Made by a program: the position numbers and the translations under genes. Positions 25,263-34,538 of a stretch of DNA of 64,000 bases are shown one piece after another. Under the pieces are notes generated by a model. It did not search any database and was not told the origin of the DNA. It saw nothing but the letters and a program-made list of their open reading frames with translations. Within the stretch, counting starts at the first letter, position 1. Every line of letters begins with the position of its first letter. The stretch lies in assembly GCF_000259075.1 (NCBI RefSeq), contig NZ_AJKI01000063.1:86421-150420 (forward strand), given 5' to 3'. The stretch comes from Marinilabilia salmonicolor JCM 21150 (lineage in GTDB: Bacteria > Bacteroidota > Bacteroidia > Bacteroidales > Marinilabiliaceae).

Positions 25263-28200
25263 TCAAAGCACCAGATAATTAATTTCCAGAACAATCCGGT
25301 TATAAGCCCGGAGATTTTCCAGATAATCAAGGACCAACTGCCGTGCCTGATCCATCACTGTAATGTACTCCAGCACGCTAATCTGTCCTGAATCAAAGGA
25401 TTTCCGGGCCACTTTTATCATCTCTTCGGCTTGTGCTTTTCGAGTGGTTTCATAGACCTCCAGTGTTCTGGAATATTTTCTGTATTGCCCCAACAAAGCC
25501 TTACGGTGCCCCGATAGTTGTATGCCGAAATTTTGATATTCGAGTCGTGCTGCTTCCATCTCCAGTCGAGACGACTTGACCTTTGCATTCTGACTACTGA
25601 AAAACAGAGGGAAAGCAAGTCCCACTTCGAATCCCTTGTAAACCGGGGCATTCTTCACATCGTTGGATCCCTGAAAATACCCCAGACTGATATCGGGGAG
25701 CCAGTTCATCTTATGGACATTCAACTGACTTTTCGCCATTTCTCCCTCAGCATTTTGCATAAGCAGCGCCGGATGCCCTGCCGGGTCGGATTGCTCAACA
25801 GACAAACGGGGAAGAGTATCTATTGATACACTGAAATCTTCATCCACCTGAAGTAACCCGGCCAAACGCTTCAAAGCTGTAGCCTTATCCTCAGAGGCCT
25901 GCATCAAGGTCACAGCCACCTCCTCTTTTTTGTTTCTGGCCACCAGGATATCCAATCGACTGCCTTCTCCGGACTTTTGCTTCATTTCTACTGCATCTGA
26001 ATAAACCGAATAAAGAGAATCCAGTGACTGGTAGTGTTTTTCAATTTCCTCAAAGTAAACCACATCATAATATGCCAAAAGCACATTGCGCGTAAGTTCA
26101 CGCTGATAAATACGATGACGATACAACTGCACCTCCTCATCGGCCTTCAGCACCTTCTTTTCAGCCATATAGACCAGAGGAAATTTCATTTGCTGACTCA
26201 CCCCGAACACAGTAATGGGGTCGGTATTGTCAGCAGCAATATTGTTCTCGTCATAACTAACCGTTACTTCTGTTTTATCCAGCTCCCACGCAGTTGACGT
26301 CCGTTTCTCCGCAGCTTTCACCTTCAGCTCTGAAGCCAGTACACCGGCATTATTTTCCAGGGCGAGCTGAACAGCTTCCTCCGGACTAACCGCCATTTGG
26401 GCATTCATCACGACCGGCGCAAGCAAAACAAACACAATGGTAAGCCACTTAGGCATACCATATTTCCGAAGCTTAGACCGATCTTCCATCAGACAATATA
26501 ACACAGGCAGAACCACCAGCGTTAGCAGTGTTGCGGTTACCAGACCGCCTACCACCACAGTGGCCAACGGTCTTTGAACTTCAGCACCTGCTCCCGTGGA
26601 AAACGCCATCGGAAAAAATCCGAACGCAGTCGATGTTGCGGTCAGTAACACGGGCCGCAGCCGTTGACGCGCTCCTGTCAGAATCAGTTCTTTTAAATCG
26701 GTCATTCCTGAACGTCTTAAATCATGATAATGGTCAATCAACACAATGCCATTGAGCACCGAAACCCCAAACAATGCCACAAAACCTACTCCGGCGGAGA
26801 TGGAAAAAGGCATCCCCCGCATCCATAAAAACAAAATTCCACCAACCGCAGATAACGGGACAGCAGAAAAAACCAAAATTGCAGGACGAATACTTCCAAA
26901 AGCAAAATGCAGCATTATAAAAATCAGCAACAAGGCCACAGGCACCACAACAAGTAATCGCTGGCGGGCGCTGCGAAGATTTTCAAACTGACCTCCATAC
27001 TCCACGAAATAGCCTGGCGGCAAATCAACCCTGGCTGAAATGACATCTGCAGCATCTCCCACAACCGACTCCAGGTCTCGTCCCCTCACATTAACGCCTA
27101 CCACAATGCGGCGACGTGTCTCATCCCTTGAAATCTGGGCAGGACCTTTGGCGTAAGATATATCTGCAACTTCTCCCATCGGTATTTTGCTGCCTTCCGG
27201 GAGTGTTACCATAAGATTGTGAAGATCTTCCACCGAATTGCGGGACTCCTGCGTGAGCCTTACCACCAGATCAAACCTTCTTTCACCCTCATAGACGGTC
27301 CCCACCGAAGCTCCGGCAAACGCGACATTGATCAATCGGTTAACATCGGCGATATTGAGCCCAAGAGAAGCCAGTTTTTTCCGGTTATAAGACACCAGCA
27401 TCTCGGGCAATCCCGTGGTTTTTTCCAACACCACATCAGCGGCACCGGGAACTTCACGCATCAACTGCTGAATCTCTTCACCTTTGCGGTTCAGCACTTC
27501 CAAATCATCGCCAAATACTTTAATTGCCAAATCGGCCCGGACTCCGGTGATCAACTCATTAAACCGCATTTCAATGGGCTGGGTAAACTCAATCTCCAGT
27601 CCCGGAATTTTCTTCTGAATCCGTTCTTTAAATTTATCAGCCAGTTCATCTTTAGTTTCCGCGGTTGTCCAACTCCCCTTTCTTTTCAGAGTTATAATAA
27701 CATCAGTCTCCTCCATCGACATGGGGTCGGTAGGCACCTCTGCGGCACCGATGCGGCTGACCACCTGTCGGGTTTCGGGAAATGTTTTAACAATTTTTTC
27801 TATGCGGGTCATTATTTCGATGGTTTCCCCGAGGCTGGTGCCGGTTTTTAAAACCGGTTGAATTACGAAATCGCCCTCATCGAGTGTGGGAACAAATTCT
27901 GCCCCCATACGGGTAAACAAAAAACCCGAACCTCCAAGCACTATTGCCGCCAGGATTATCACCGCTTTTTTATGATTCAATGCCCAGGCTATGGTTGGGG
28001 CATAGAGTTTATTCAGAAAATCCATCAACCGGTCAGAGATGGTTCTTCGTTCCCGGTTGGAGGCTTTAATAAAAAGTGCTGATATGGCCGGAACAAATGT
28101 GAATCCGAAAACCATCGCCCCAAGGAGTGCAAAACTAAACGTGAGAGCCATCGGCCGGAACATTTTACCCTCCACCCCGCTCAAAGTCAGAATGGGGATA

Positions 28201-29591
28201 AGCACAATAATAATAATGACCTGACCGAAAACAGCTGACTTCATCATTTTTGAAGCGCCCTCAACAGATAACGAATCCCGGGCACGAAGCCGTTCATCTC
28301 CGGAAAGTTCCATCAATCCTTTTCGTCGGACATTTATTTTATACGAGATATACTCTACAATAATGACTGCCCCATCGATAATAATTCCAAAATCAATGGC
28401 TCCGAGACTCATCAGGTTGGCATCCACACCTGTCAGATACATCAGCGAAAGGGCGAACAACAGACTCAATGGAATAATTGAAGCCACCACAAGTCCTGAA
28501 CGCCAGCTTCCCAGCAAGAGTACCACAACAAAAATCACGATCAATGCCCCCAAAATCAGGTTTTCAGCAATGGTAGTAGTTGTCCGGCCGATTAACTCAC
28601 TTCTGTCAAGGAAAGCATTGATATAAACGCCTTCCGGCAATGTCTCCTGCACCTCTGCCACACGCTCTTTCACACGGTCTATTACCGCCTTGGGATTGGC
28701 ACCTTTGAGCATCATCACCTGCCCCATCACCTTTTCACCTTCTCCGTTACCTGTAATGGCACCAAACCTGTTGGCACTTCCAAACTGCACCTCCGCCACA
28801 TGGTGAACCAACACGGGGGTTCCGGAACGGTTGTCAACCACAATATTGCGAATGTCATCCAAGTCCTGAACCAATCCTTCGCCCCGCACAAAATAACTCT
28901 GCCCGTTGCGTTCAATATAACTGCCGCCCGCAACATTATTATTCTCCGATACCGCCATGTAAACCTCATCGAGAGTTATGTCAAGAGCCTTTAGTTTGGC
29001 CGGATCAACAGCCACTTCATACTGTTTCAGCAAACCACCCCAGGTATTTACCTCCACCACACCCTCGATACCCGACAATTGCCGTTTCACCATCCAATCC
29101 TGAATAGACCTCAATTCCATTGGAGTGTAACGACTTTCATATCCCGGTCTTACCTCCAGTGTATATTGATAAATCTCACCCAAGCCGGTTGAAACAGGGC
29201 CCATAAAAGGTTTTCCGTATCCTTCGGGAATAGCTTCGGATGCCGACTCTATCTTTTCAGCAATAAGCTGTCTCGGCAGGTAAGTTCCCAGGCTTTCATC
29301 AAAGACAATGGTGACCACAGACAGCCCAAACTTAGACACTGACCTGATTTCCTGAACTCCGGGAAGATTGGCCATCTCCATCTCCACCGGATAGGTCAAA
29401 AACTTTTCCACATCCAGCGTGGAAAGATTCCGGGAAGTGGTAATGACCTGCACCTGGTTGTTTGTAACATCGGGTGTAGCACCAATGGGCAACCGCGTTA
29501 GCGAGAATATTCCAAATGCTGCAACGGTCGCGGTAAAAAGAAACACCATCAGCTTATTTCGTACACTAAATCGTACTATAGTCTCAATCAT
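25263..29591 (-). CDS. CzcA-type heavy-metal RND pump fused to a TolC/CzcC-type channel
   Basis: A 1,442-residue ORF. Residues 1-1040 are a complete heavy-metal RND pump, with the 12-TM layout and DFGIIIDGAVIIVEY at 400-414, a motif closer to divalent cation (Co/Zn/Cd/Ni) pumps than to Cu/Ag pumps. From residue 1065 the chain is an outer-membrane factor (TolC/CzcC-type): VSPEEAVQLALENNAGVL at its start, two long helical repeats and GSRLDILVARNKKEE. Between them, residues 1046-1064 look like an embedded signal peptide (MPKWLTIVFVLLAPVVMNA). No stop codon or internal overlap separates the parts. The adaptor gene follows. Confidence 0.92.
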   Translation of the reverse strand: MIETIVRFSVRNKLMVFLFTATVAAFGIFSLTRLPIGATPDVTNNQVQVITTSRNLSTLDVEKFLTYPVEMEMANLPGVQEIRSVSKFGLSVVTIVFDESLGTYLPRQLIAEKIESASEAIPEGYGKPFMGPVSTGLGEIYQYTLEVRPGYESRYTPMELRSIQDWMVKRQLSGIEGVVEVNTWGGLLKQYEVAVDPAKLKALDITLDEVYMAVSENNNVAGGSYIERNGQSYFVRGEGLVQDLDDIRNIVVDNRSGTPVLVHHVAEVQFGSANRFGAITGNGEGEKVMGQVMMLKGANPKAVIDRVKERVAEVQETLPEGVYINAFLDRSELIGRTTTTIAENLILGALIVIFVVVLLLGSWRSGLVVASIIPLSLLFALSLMYLTGVDANLMSLGAIDFGIIIDGAVIIVEYISYKINVRRKGLMELSGDERLRARDSLSVEGASKMMKSAVFGQVIIIIVLIPILTLSGVEGKMFRPMALTFSFALLGAMVFGFTFVPAISALFIKASNRERRTISDRLMDFLNKLYAPTIAWALNHKKAVIILAAIVLGGSGFLFTRMGAEFVPTLDEGDFVIQPVLKTGTSLGETIEIMTRIEKIVKTFPETRQVVSRIGAAEVPTDPMSMEETDVIITLKRKGSWTTAETKDELADKFKERIQKKIPGLEIEFTQPIEMRFNELITGVRADLAIKVFGDDLEVLNRKGEEIQQLMREVPGAADVVLEKTTGLPEMLVSYNRKKLASLGLNIADVNRLINVAFAGASVGTVYEGERRFDLVVRLTQESRNSVEDLHNLMVTLPEGSKIPMGEVADISYAKGPAQISRDETRRRIVVGVNVRGRDLESVVGDAADVISARVDLPPGYFVEYGGQFENLRSARQRLLVVVPVALLLIFIMLHFAFGSIRPAILVFSAVPLSAVGGILFLWMRGMPFSISAGVGFVALFGVSVLNGIVLIDHYHDLRRSGMTDLKELILTGARQRLRPVLLTATSTAFGFFPMAFSTGAGAEVQRPLATVVVGGLVTATLLTLVVLPVLYCLMEDRSKLRKYGMPKWLTIVFVLLAPVVMNAQMAVSPEEAVQLALENNAGVLASELKVKAAEKRTSTAWELDKTEVTVSYDENNIAADNTDPITVFGVSQQMKFPLVYMAEKKVLKADEEVQLYRHRIYQRELTRNVLLAYYDVVYFEEIEKHYQSLDSLYSVYSDAVEMKQKSGEGSRLDILVARNKKEEVAVTLMQASEDKATALKRLAGLLQVDEDFSVSIDTLPRLSVEQSDPAGHPALLMQNAEGEMAKSQLNVHKMNWLPDISLGYFQGSNDVKNAPVYKGFEVGLAFPLFFSSQNAKVKSSRLEMEAARLEYQNFGIQLSGHRKALLGQYRKYSRTLEVYETTRKAQAEEMIKVARKSFDSGQISVLEYITVMDQARQLVLDYLENLRAYNRIVLEINYLVL

Positions 29592-29822
29592 AGGAAGTGA
29601 AGTTGATTGCTTATTGGTTAATTCTTTGACTAATCAGGGTTAAAAACCACTGGTAATTTACAAAATAAAAAAAACAGTTTCATTCAAAAAAACCAGTTAC
29701 TATAAAACAACCTTTAGACAAGAGAGAATCTAAAATCATTCGTTGCGATTAAACATTAAACAATTATGCTCCCGGACTGTAAGTTATAAAAACCTATTGT
29801 TAAACCAAAAAAGGAGAATATT

Positions 29823-30071
29823 ATGAAAACACCTGAGAACTGGATTATTGAAAACAATCAACTAACCCACACTTTTGAATTAAACAACTTTGTAGATGCT
29901 GTAGAGTTTGTAAATAAGATTGTACCGTTGGCGGAAGCAGCCGATCACCACCCGGACATTGAGCTATTCGGGTACAAAAAAGTAAAGATTAAATTAATGT
30001 CGCACGATGTTGGCGAAATTACTGATAAAGATGTAAATCTTGCAGAAAAAATCAGCAAACTGGCTGACTAA
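29823..30071 (+). CDS. Pterin-4a-carbinolamine dehydratase
   Basis: An 82-residue protein with the dehydratase signature EAADHHPDIELFGYKKV, including the paired active-site His. It dehydrates 4a-hydroxytetrahydrobiopterin-type pterins and regenerates the cofactor of aromatic amino-acid hydroxylases; no such hydroxylase is nearby. The start ATG has an unusually strong Shine-Dalgarno AAGGAG at 29811-29816, rare in this phylum. The length is usual for bacterial members. Confidence 0.92.
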   Translation: MKTPENWIIENNQLTHTFELNNFVDAVEFVNKIVPLAEAADHHPDIELFGYKKVKIKLMSHDVGEITDKDVNLAEKISKLAD

Positions 30072-30076
30072 GAGTA

Positions 30077-32326
30077 TTACTCGATCATATTGACATCGAG
30101 CGCGCGCGCCAGTGTATGATCAAAGTTTTCAGGTAGAAACAAAAGAAATTCACTCCCTTTGCCGGGTCTGGACTTCAACTCGATATGGCCGCCCAGCATA
30201 TGTGCCAGATGCTTACAAAGGGCCAGTCCCAGCCCGTTGCCTCCAAACATACGGGTGTGTCCCTCATCTGCCTGCCTGAAACGACGGAAAATAACCTTGT
30301 GCATTTTAGCAGGGATACCAATCCCTGTGTCTTTTACCGAAAACAATACCCACCTGTTATCAGTATAAGAGACACTGATTGTGATGCCACCCTGCTCTGT
30401 GAATTTCACAGCATTGGACAACAAATTCAACAGAATCTGACGAAGTCGTGACTCGTCGGTTATCAACTTAAACTTATCCGGCAGGGCATTTTGAACGGAA
30501 ACCTGAAGCTGAGACTTATTCATCTTTGTTTGATAACCTTCTGTTTCCCGAAGCAAATCATCCAGTAGTTTGGGAATCTTAACTTTCACCGGATGAACCT
30601 CTACCAAACCCGAATCGATAAATGAGAATTCGATGATGTCATCCATAACGTGCAGCAGGTGTTCACTGCTCTCGTTAATCATATCAATGTACATAAGCGA
30701 CTCATTGCGTGTAATGTGGTCATCCTTCAGCAGTCCTGAGAAGCCCATCACGGCATTAAGCGGAGTCCGGATTTCGTGGCTGATATTGGCCAGGAATGCT
30801 GATTTGAGACGATCGCTTTCCTCTGCTCTCTTCCGGGCTCTCACCACCTTGGTGACATCACGGAAGATCGTCATCTTGGCCTTATAGGCTCCATCAAAAA
30901 CCACCGGAACTGTAGTTATCTGATAATCGCGTTTATTAATTCTCTGCTCGAGTCTCTTTCGAAAACGCGACATATTTTCTTTAGCGGCCATACACCAGGG
31001 ACACGGCTCTTTTAATCCAAACATCTCCTTGTGGCATTTGGCATTTTTCTTTACACTTCCGAACCGCTTTTTAAATGTACGATTCACATAAACAATTTCG
31101 AACTTGTCGTTGCTGATCATCACCGGATCCTGGAGATTCTCCATCATGGTCTGATACTTTATCTCACTCTTTTCCAGCGCCTCTCTGGCCCTTCTGACTT
31201 CTGTAACATCTTCCACAAAAGTCACTTTTTTAAACTCCCCGGAAGCATCATTTATGCGGGTAGCATCAGCAACAATAAAATGTTCTTGTCCCTTCTTATC
31301 AACAACTGTCCAGTTGCCTTTGATTTCTTTTCCATGTAACAGAAAATCATCATGAAGGCCGTACATAAATTCCCTGTTATTTTCGGGAACAACCATTGTA
31401 AAATGCTTCCCGATCAACTCATTGGGTTTATACCCGTAGATTTGACAATACTCCTCGTTTACAAATTCAAAAAAACCATTCTTATCCGTAATACAAATAC
31501 CAATAATACAACTTTCAATGATAGATCTGAACCGGGCCTCACTCTTTTTAAGATCCTCTAACGCTCTTTCCTGAAAAGTAATATTCCGGGCCACTGCAAG
31601 AATGGCTTTTCGCCCTCTCAGGTTAAATACACGAGCATTCACCTCAGTAGGAATTTCCTTTCCCGTGCGGGTCCGATGCATCGTCTTAAAAACAACAAAC
31701 CCTTTCTCATCAAATCCCTGTACAACCGCCCCATAATCGGTAGCTCCCGGGACATCTATTTCGGACGGAGTCATTCCAGCCAGTTCTTTCCGCGTATATT
31801 CAAGTCTTCTGCAGGCTACATCATTGGCTTCAATAATTGTTTCGGGCACACCATTTTTCTCATCCCAATAAAAAAGAAGAACCGCATCACGAATATTTTC
31901 GAAAAGTGTGCGGTAAAGGCTTTCACTTTCAGACAAAACGTCTTTGTTCCGGTTTTCTGCAAGTACTTTCTTTATTACCTCAGTCAGATAAGGTAAAAAG
32001 GTCGGCTGGTCAGACCAATACAGCACTTGTTCCGCTCCGGCCCTTGTCAATACAGCGGCTTGCTGAAAATCGTCCTCTTCACAAATCACCACCACCGGAA
32101 CTTTTAGTGCATTTTCATTCATCCAGCGCAGGAAATCATCCGCCCCGGAACCATCGCGCCTGCTTAACAACAACACAACATCATATGCTTCTCCTGCCAG
32201 TGTTTTTCTGGCACTGGCAGCGTCAGTATGCACCATCACCCCCCCATAAATATCAGCAAGACATCTCTGCAACACGTTCCCCTGCCGGGAATCTCCGAAA
32301 TATAATATTTTTGATGATTCAGACAT
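30077..32326 (-). CDS. Sensor histidine kinase with pseudo-receiver and three PAS domains
   Basis: The 749-residue soluble kinase begins with a receiver-like domain (about 5-122) that lacks the acidic pair and the phosphoacceptor Asp (VVLLLSRRDGSG at 50-61), so it is probably a pseudo-receiver. Three PAS domains follow (about 135-255, 262-380, 388-495). The third has C431, C442 and C445 in CHKEMFGLKEPCPWC, a Cys pattern seen in some PAS families. HisKA follows with H517 in SHEIRTPLNA, and then a HATPase_c domain with DTGIGIP and GNGLGLALC. There is no membrane segment, so it senses something inside the cell. A related kinase lies just upstream on the same strand. No response regulator is adjacent. 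Confidence 0.9.
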   Translation of the reverse strand: MSESSKILYFGDSRQGNVLQRCLADIYGGVMVHTDAASARKTLAGEAYDVVLLLSRRDGSGADDFLRWMNENALKVPVVVICEEDDFQQAAVLTRAGAEQVLYWSDQPTFLPYLTEVIKKVLAENRNKDVLSESESLYRTLFENIRDAVLLFYWDEKNGVPETIIEANDVACRRLEYTRKELAGMTPSEIDVPGATDYGAVVQGFDEKGFVVFKTMHRTRTGKEIPTEVNARVFNLRGRKAILAVARNITFQERALEDLKKSEARFRSIIESCIIGICITDKNGFFEFVNEEYCQIYGYKPNELIGKHFTMVVPENNREFMYGLHDDFLLHGKEIKGNWTVVDKKGQEHFIVADATRINDASGEFKKVTFVEDVTEVRRAREALEKSEIKYQTMMENLQDPVMISNDKFEIVYVNRTFKKRFGSVKKNAKCHKEMFGLKEPCPWCMAAKENMSRFRKRLEQRINKRDYQITTVPVVFDGAYKAKMTIFRDVTKVVRARKRAEESDRLKSAFLANISHEIRTPLNAVMGFSGLLKDDHITRNESLMYIDMINESSEHLLHVMDDIIEFSFIDSGLVEVHPVKVKIPKLLDDLLRETEGYQTKMNKSQLQVSVQNALPDKFKLITDESRLRQILLNLLSNAVKFTEQGGITISVSYTDNRWVLFSVKDTGIGIPAKMHKVIFRRFRQADEGHTRMFGGNGLGLALCKHLAHMLGGHIELKSRPGKGSEFLLFLPENFDHTLARALDVNMIE

Positions 32327-32364
32327 TCAGCAAAAATTTAGTAAGTCTAACCTGCCATAAGCAT

Positions 32365-32445
32365 AAACCAGGTAATATGTAAACAGGCTGAAAGCCTGAG
32401 AGCAATAGCCCAGAGCAACGTCCTGGGTTTAGAAGTATCCCCCTC
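32365..32445. repeat. Dispersed multi-hairpin repeat, copy B
   Basis: The 389-bp gap between the two kinases holds this copy. It has hairpin 1 CAGGCTGAAAGCCTG at 32384-32398, AGCAATAG, and hairpin 2 CCCAGAGC-AAC-GTCCTGGG. Compared with the copy at 39.0 kb the fourth pair of hairpin 2 is A-T instead of T-A, so pairing is kept while sequence changes. The third hairpin is missing. Confidence 0.8.
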
Positions 32446-32521
32446 TCCTTATCTATCAGATATTTATGCATTCCGTTAAAAGGAAAAAGCCTCGCTTTTG
32501 GGAGAACTACCTTATACATAA

Positions 32522-32556
32522 GCCAGGTGTAAACAGGCTTTCAGCCTGAAAACAAT
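32522..32556. repeat. Dispersed repeat, short copy B2
   Basis: GTGTAAACAGGCTTTCAGCCTGAAAACAATAT-like segment; hairpin 1 is kept at 32534-32548 but its three-base loop is TTC instead of GAA. It is a truncated forward copy, 80 bp beyond copy B. The remaining gap to 32715 contains a short CAA microsatellite near 32658. Confidence 0.7.
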
Positions 32557-32715
32557 ATAACCTATTCCAATATGCAGGTTAAAATAAACCGTACTTTACG
32601 TTCAAAAAAAATAATGGTTCCAAAAAATGAATATCAAGATACAGGAAAAAAAAGATCAACAACAACAACAACACAGATGCAAAAAGCAGGATCAATCAGA
32701 CCTGTTCTGCTTAAT

Positions 32716-34416
32716 TCATGGATAAGGCAGTACATGTAACGGCAATACCACCGAGAAAATACTTCCATTGCCAATGGAGGAACGCACTTTTAAACGTCCA
32801 CCCATCCCCTCCACCAGGTTTTTACTAATGAACAATCCCAATCCGTTGCCCCCTGCCACACGGGTCGAAGATTCATCAACCTGCCGGAATCGCTCAAAAA
32901 TGATGGGTATTTTATTTTTCGGAATCCCGATACCCGTATCTTCGACATTAAAAACAACCTCTTTGTCGTTGTGAAATGCTTCCAGCTTAACAACACCTTT
33001 TTTGGTAAATTTTATTCCGTTATTCATCAGATTCATCAGAACCTGCTTTAGCCGCAACGGATCTGTTTTCACCGAAAATCCTGCCGGGAGATGATTGTCC
33101 AAAAGCAGCTTAAGCTCGGGTTTGCCACCGTCAACCAATTCCAGCCTCATCACATCCATCACTTCCGACAACAAAACATTTAAATCTGTCGGTATAGTGG
33201 AAATACGCAGATCTCCCTGCTCAATTCTGGCAACATCCACAATGTCATCAATAATATTCAACAACTGCAGCCCGCTCTGATGAATCAGATCCACAAACCG
33301 GTTTTTATCCTCTTTAGATAAAGTATCGTCGTTCAGGATGTCTGAAAAACCAAGAATGGCATTGAGCGGGGTGCGAACTTCGTGACTCATATTTGCCAGG
33401 AAAGCTGTTTTCAGCCGATCACTCTCTTCTGCTCTTTTTTTATCCTGAAGAATTTCTGTCAGATCTCGAAGTACCACCATCTTCCTCATTACCCCGGGCT
33501 CAAATTCCACCGGCACCATAATAATCTGAAAAATACGCCCATCCGACTCCCTGAAATATTCGGATTCGAATTTTTCACTCATGCGAAGATCTGTAACTTC
33601 CTTACACCACTGACACTTCTGATAAGCGCCCATTATTTTGCGATAACAAAAAGCCTCTTCATCGATGGTTCCGAAACTTTCTCTAAAGGCCTTATTGGCA
33701 AAAACAATGCGACAATCATTATCAGTAATATAAAGAGGTACATCCAGCTGCTCCATCATATTCCGGTATCTTTGTTCACTTCTGCGAAGCTCCTCTTCTG
33801 CCTTTATATGTTCGGTCACATCGCTAACAAATGTCACCAACCGTTTTTTCCCGTTTACCCAGGTTATGGGAACCGTATCCACCACCACCGTTTTGGCGAC
33901 TCCGTTTTTATCACGTACAGCCCATGTTCCCTGGCGCCCTTCATTCCTGTCAAACAGCTGGGCATGTACTTCCAGTACCGTTTCCCGAAGATTCTCATCA
34001 ACCAGCATGTCAATTTTATTCTTTAGAAACTCATTAACCTCATAGCCATAGATTGCACAAAACGCAGTATTCACATACTCAAAAACACCATATTTGTCTG
34101 TTATACAAATACCGGACACGGACTTTTCAATAACCTTTTTAAATCGCTGCTCACTCTGCTCCAAAGATTCAGAAAGTTTTCGGTTACGGTTTAGATAATT
34201 CTTTATCATCAGCAACAACAGAATAGCAACCGTAATAACAAAAAACTCTCCTTTCCACGATTGGATGTTTGTATATTCTTCCGGATTGTCAAACAACAGA
34301 AACACCAGCCTGTCACTGAACAAAATCCAGGCACTCCCAAGCAGGAAGAATGTCACTGAAACCCGGATGGCCATCATCCATTCAGGATCTAGGTGTTGTT
34401 TGAGACGGGTGAACAT
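32716..34416 (-). CDS. Membrane-bound PAS sensor histidine kinase
   Basis: The 566-residue kinase has two membrane segments (about 17-41 and 57-75) with a short loop containing WILFSD and NIQSWKGEFF, a known N-terminal sensor layout. Two PAS domains follow (about 90-205 and 215-325); the second has C257, C268 and C271 in the same spacing as the kinase downstream. HisKA has H345 in SHEVRTPLNA and the ATPase domain has DTGIGIP. The PAS-HisKA-ATPase core matches the neighbour closely, so the two probably arose by tandem duplication. Neither has a receiver partner nearby. Confidence 0.9.
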   Translation of the reverse strand: MFTRLKQHLDPEWMMAIRVSVTFFLLGSAWILFSDRLVFLLFDNPEEYTNIQSWKGEFFVITVAILLLLMIKNYLNRNRKLSESLEQSEQRFKKVIEKSVSGICITDKYGVFEYVNTAFCAIYGYEVNEFLKNKIDMLVDENLRETVLEVHAQLFDRNEGRQGTWAVRDKNGVAKTVVVDTVPITWVNGKKRLVTFVSDVTEHIKAEEELRRSEQRYRNMMEQLDVPLYITDNDCRIVFANKAFRESFGTIDEEAFCYRKIMGAYQKCQWCKEVTDLRMSEKFESEYFRESDGRIFQIIMVPVEFEPGVMRKMVVLRDLTEILQDKKRAEESDRLKTAFLANMSHEVRTPLNAILGFSDILNDDTLSKEDKNRFVDLIHQSGLQLLNIIDDIVDVARIEQGDLRISTIPTDLNVLLSEVMDVMRLELVDGGKPELKLLLDNHLPAGFSVKTDPLRLKQVLMNLMNNGIKFTKKGVVKLEAFHNDKEVVFNVEDTGIGIPKNKIPIIFERFRQVDESSTRVAGGNGLGLFISKNLVEGMGGRLKVRSSIGNGSIFSVVLPLHVLPYP

Positions 34417-34482
34417 ATAGTGTTTTTTAGATTTTTTACATTTAATCTAACGTATGTACGGAAAAAATCGTTCAATGGATTC

Positions 34483-34517
34483 AAAAAAAAGGGATGCCCC
34501 GTCACAGAACATCCCTT
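34483..34517 (-). terminator. Rho-independent terminator of the type IX substrate gene
   Basis: AAGGGATG (34489-34496) pairs with CATCCCTT (34510-34517) over a 13-nt loop. On the minus strand a run of T follows. It lies 22 bp past the stop of the large secreted protein gene. Confidence 0.75.
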
Positions 34518-34538
34518 AACCATTTGTAAAAAACCTGT

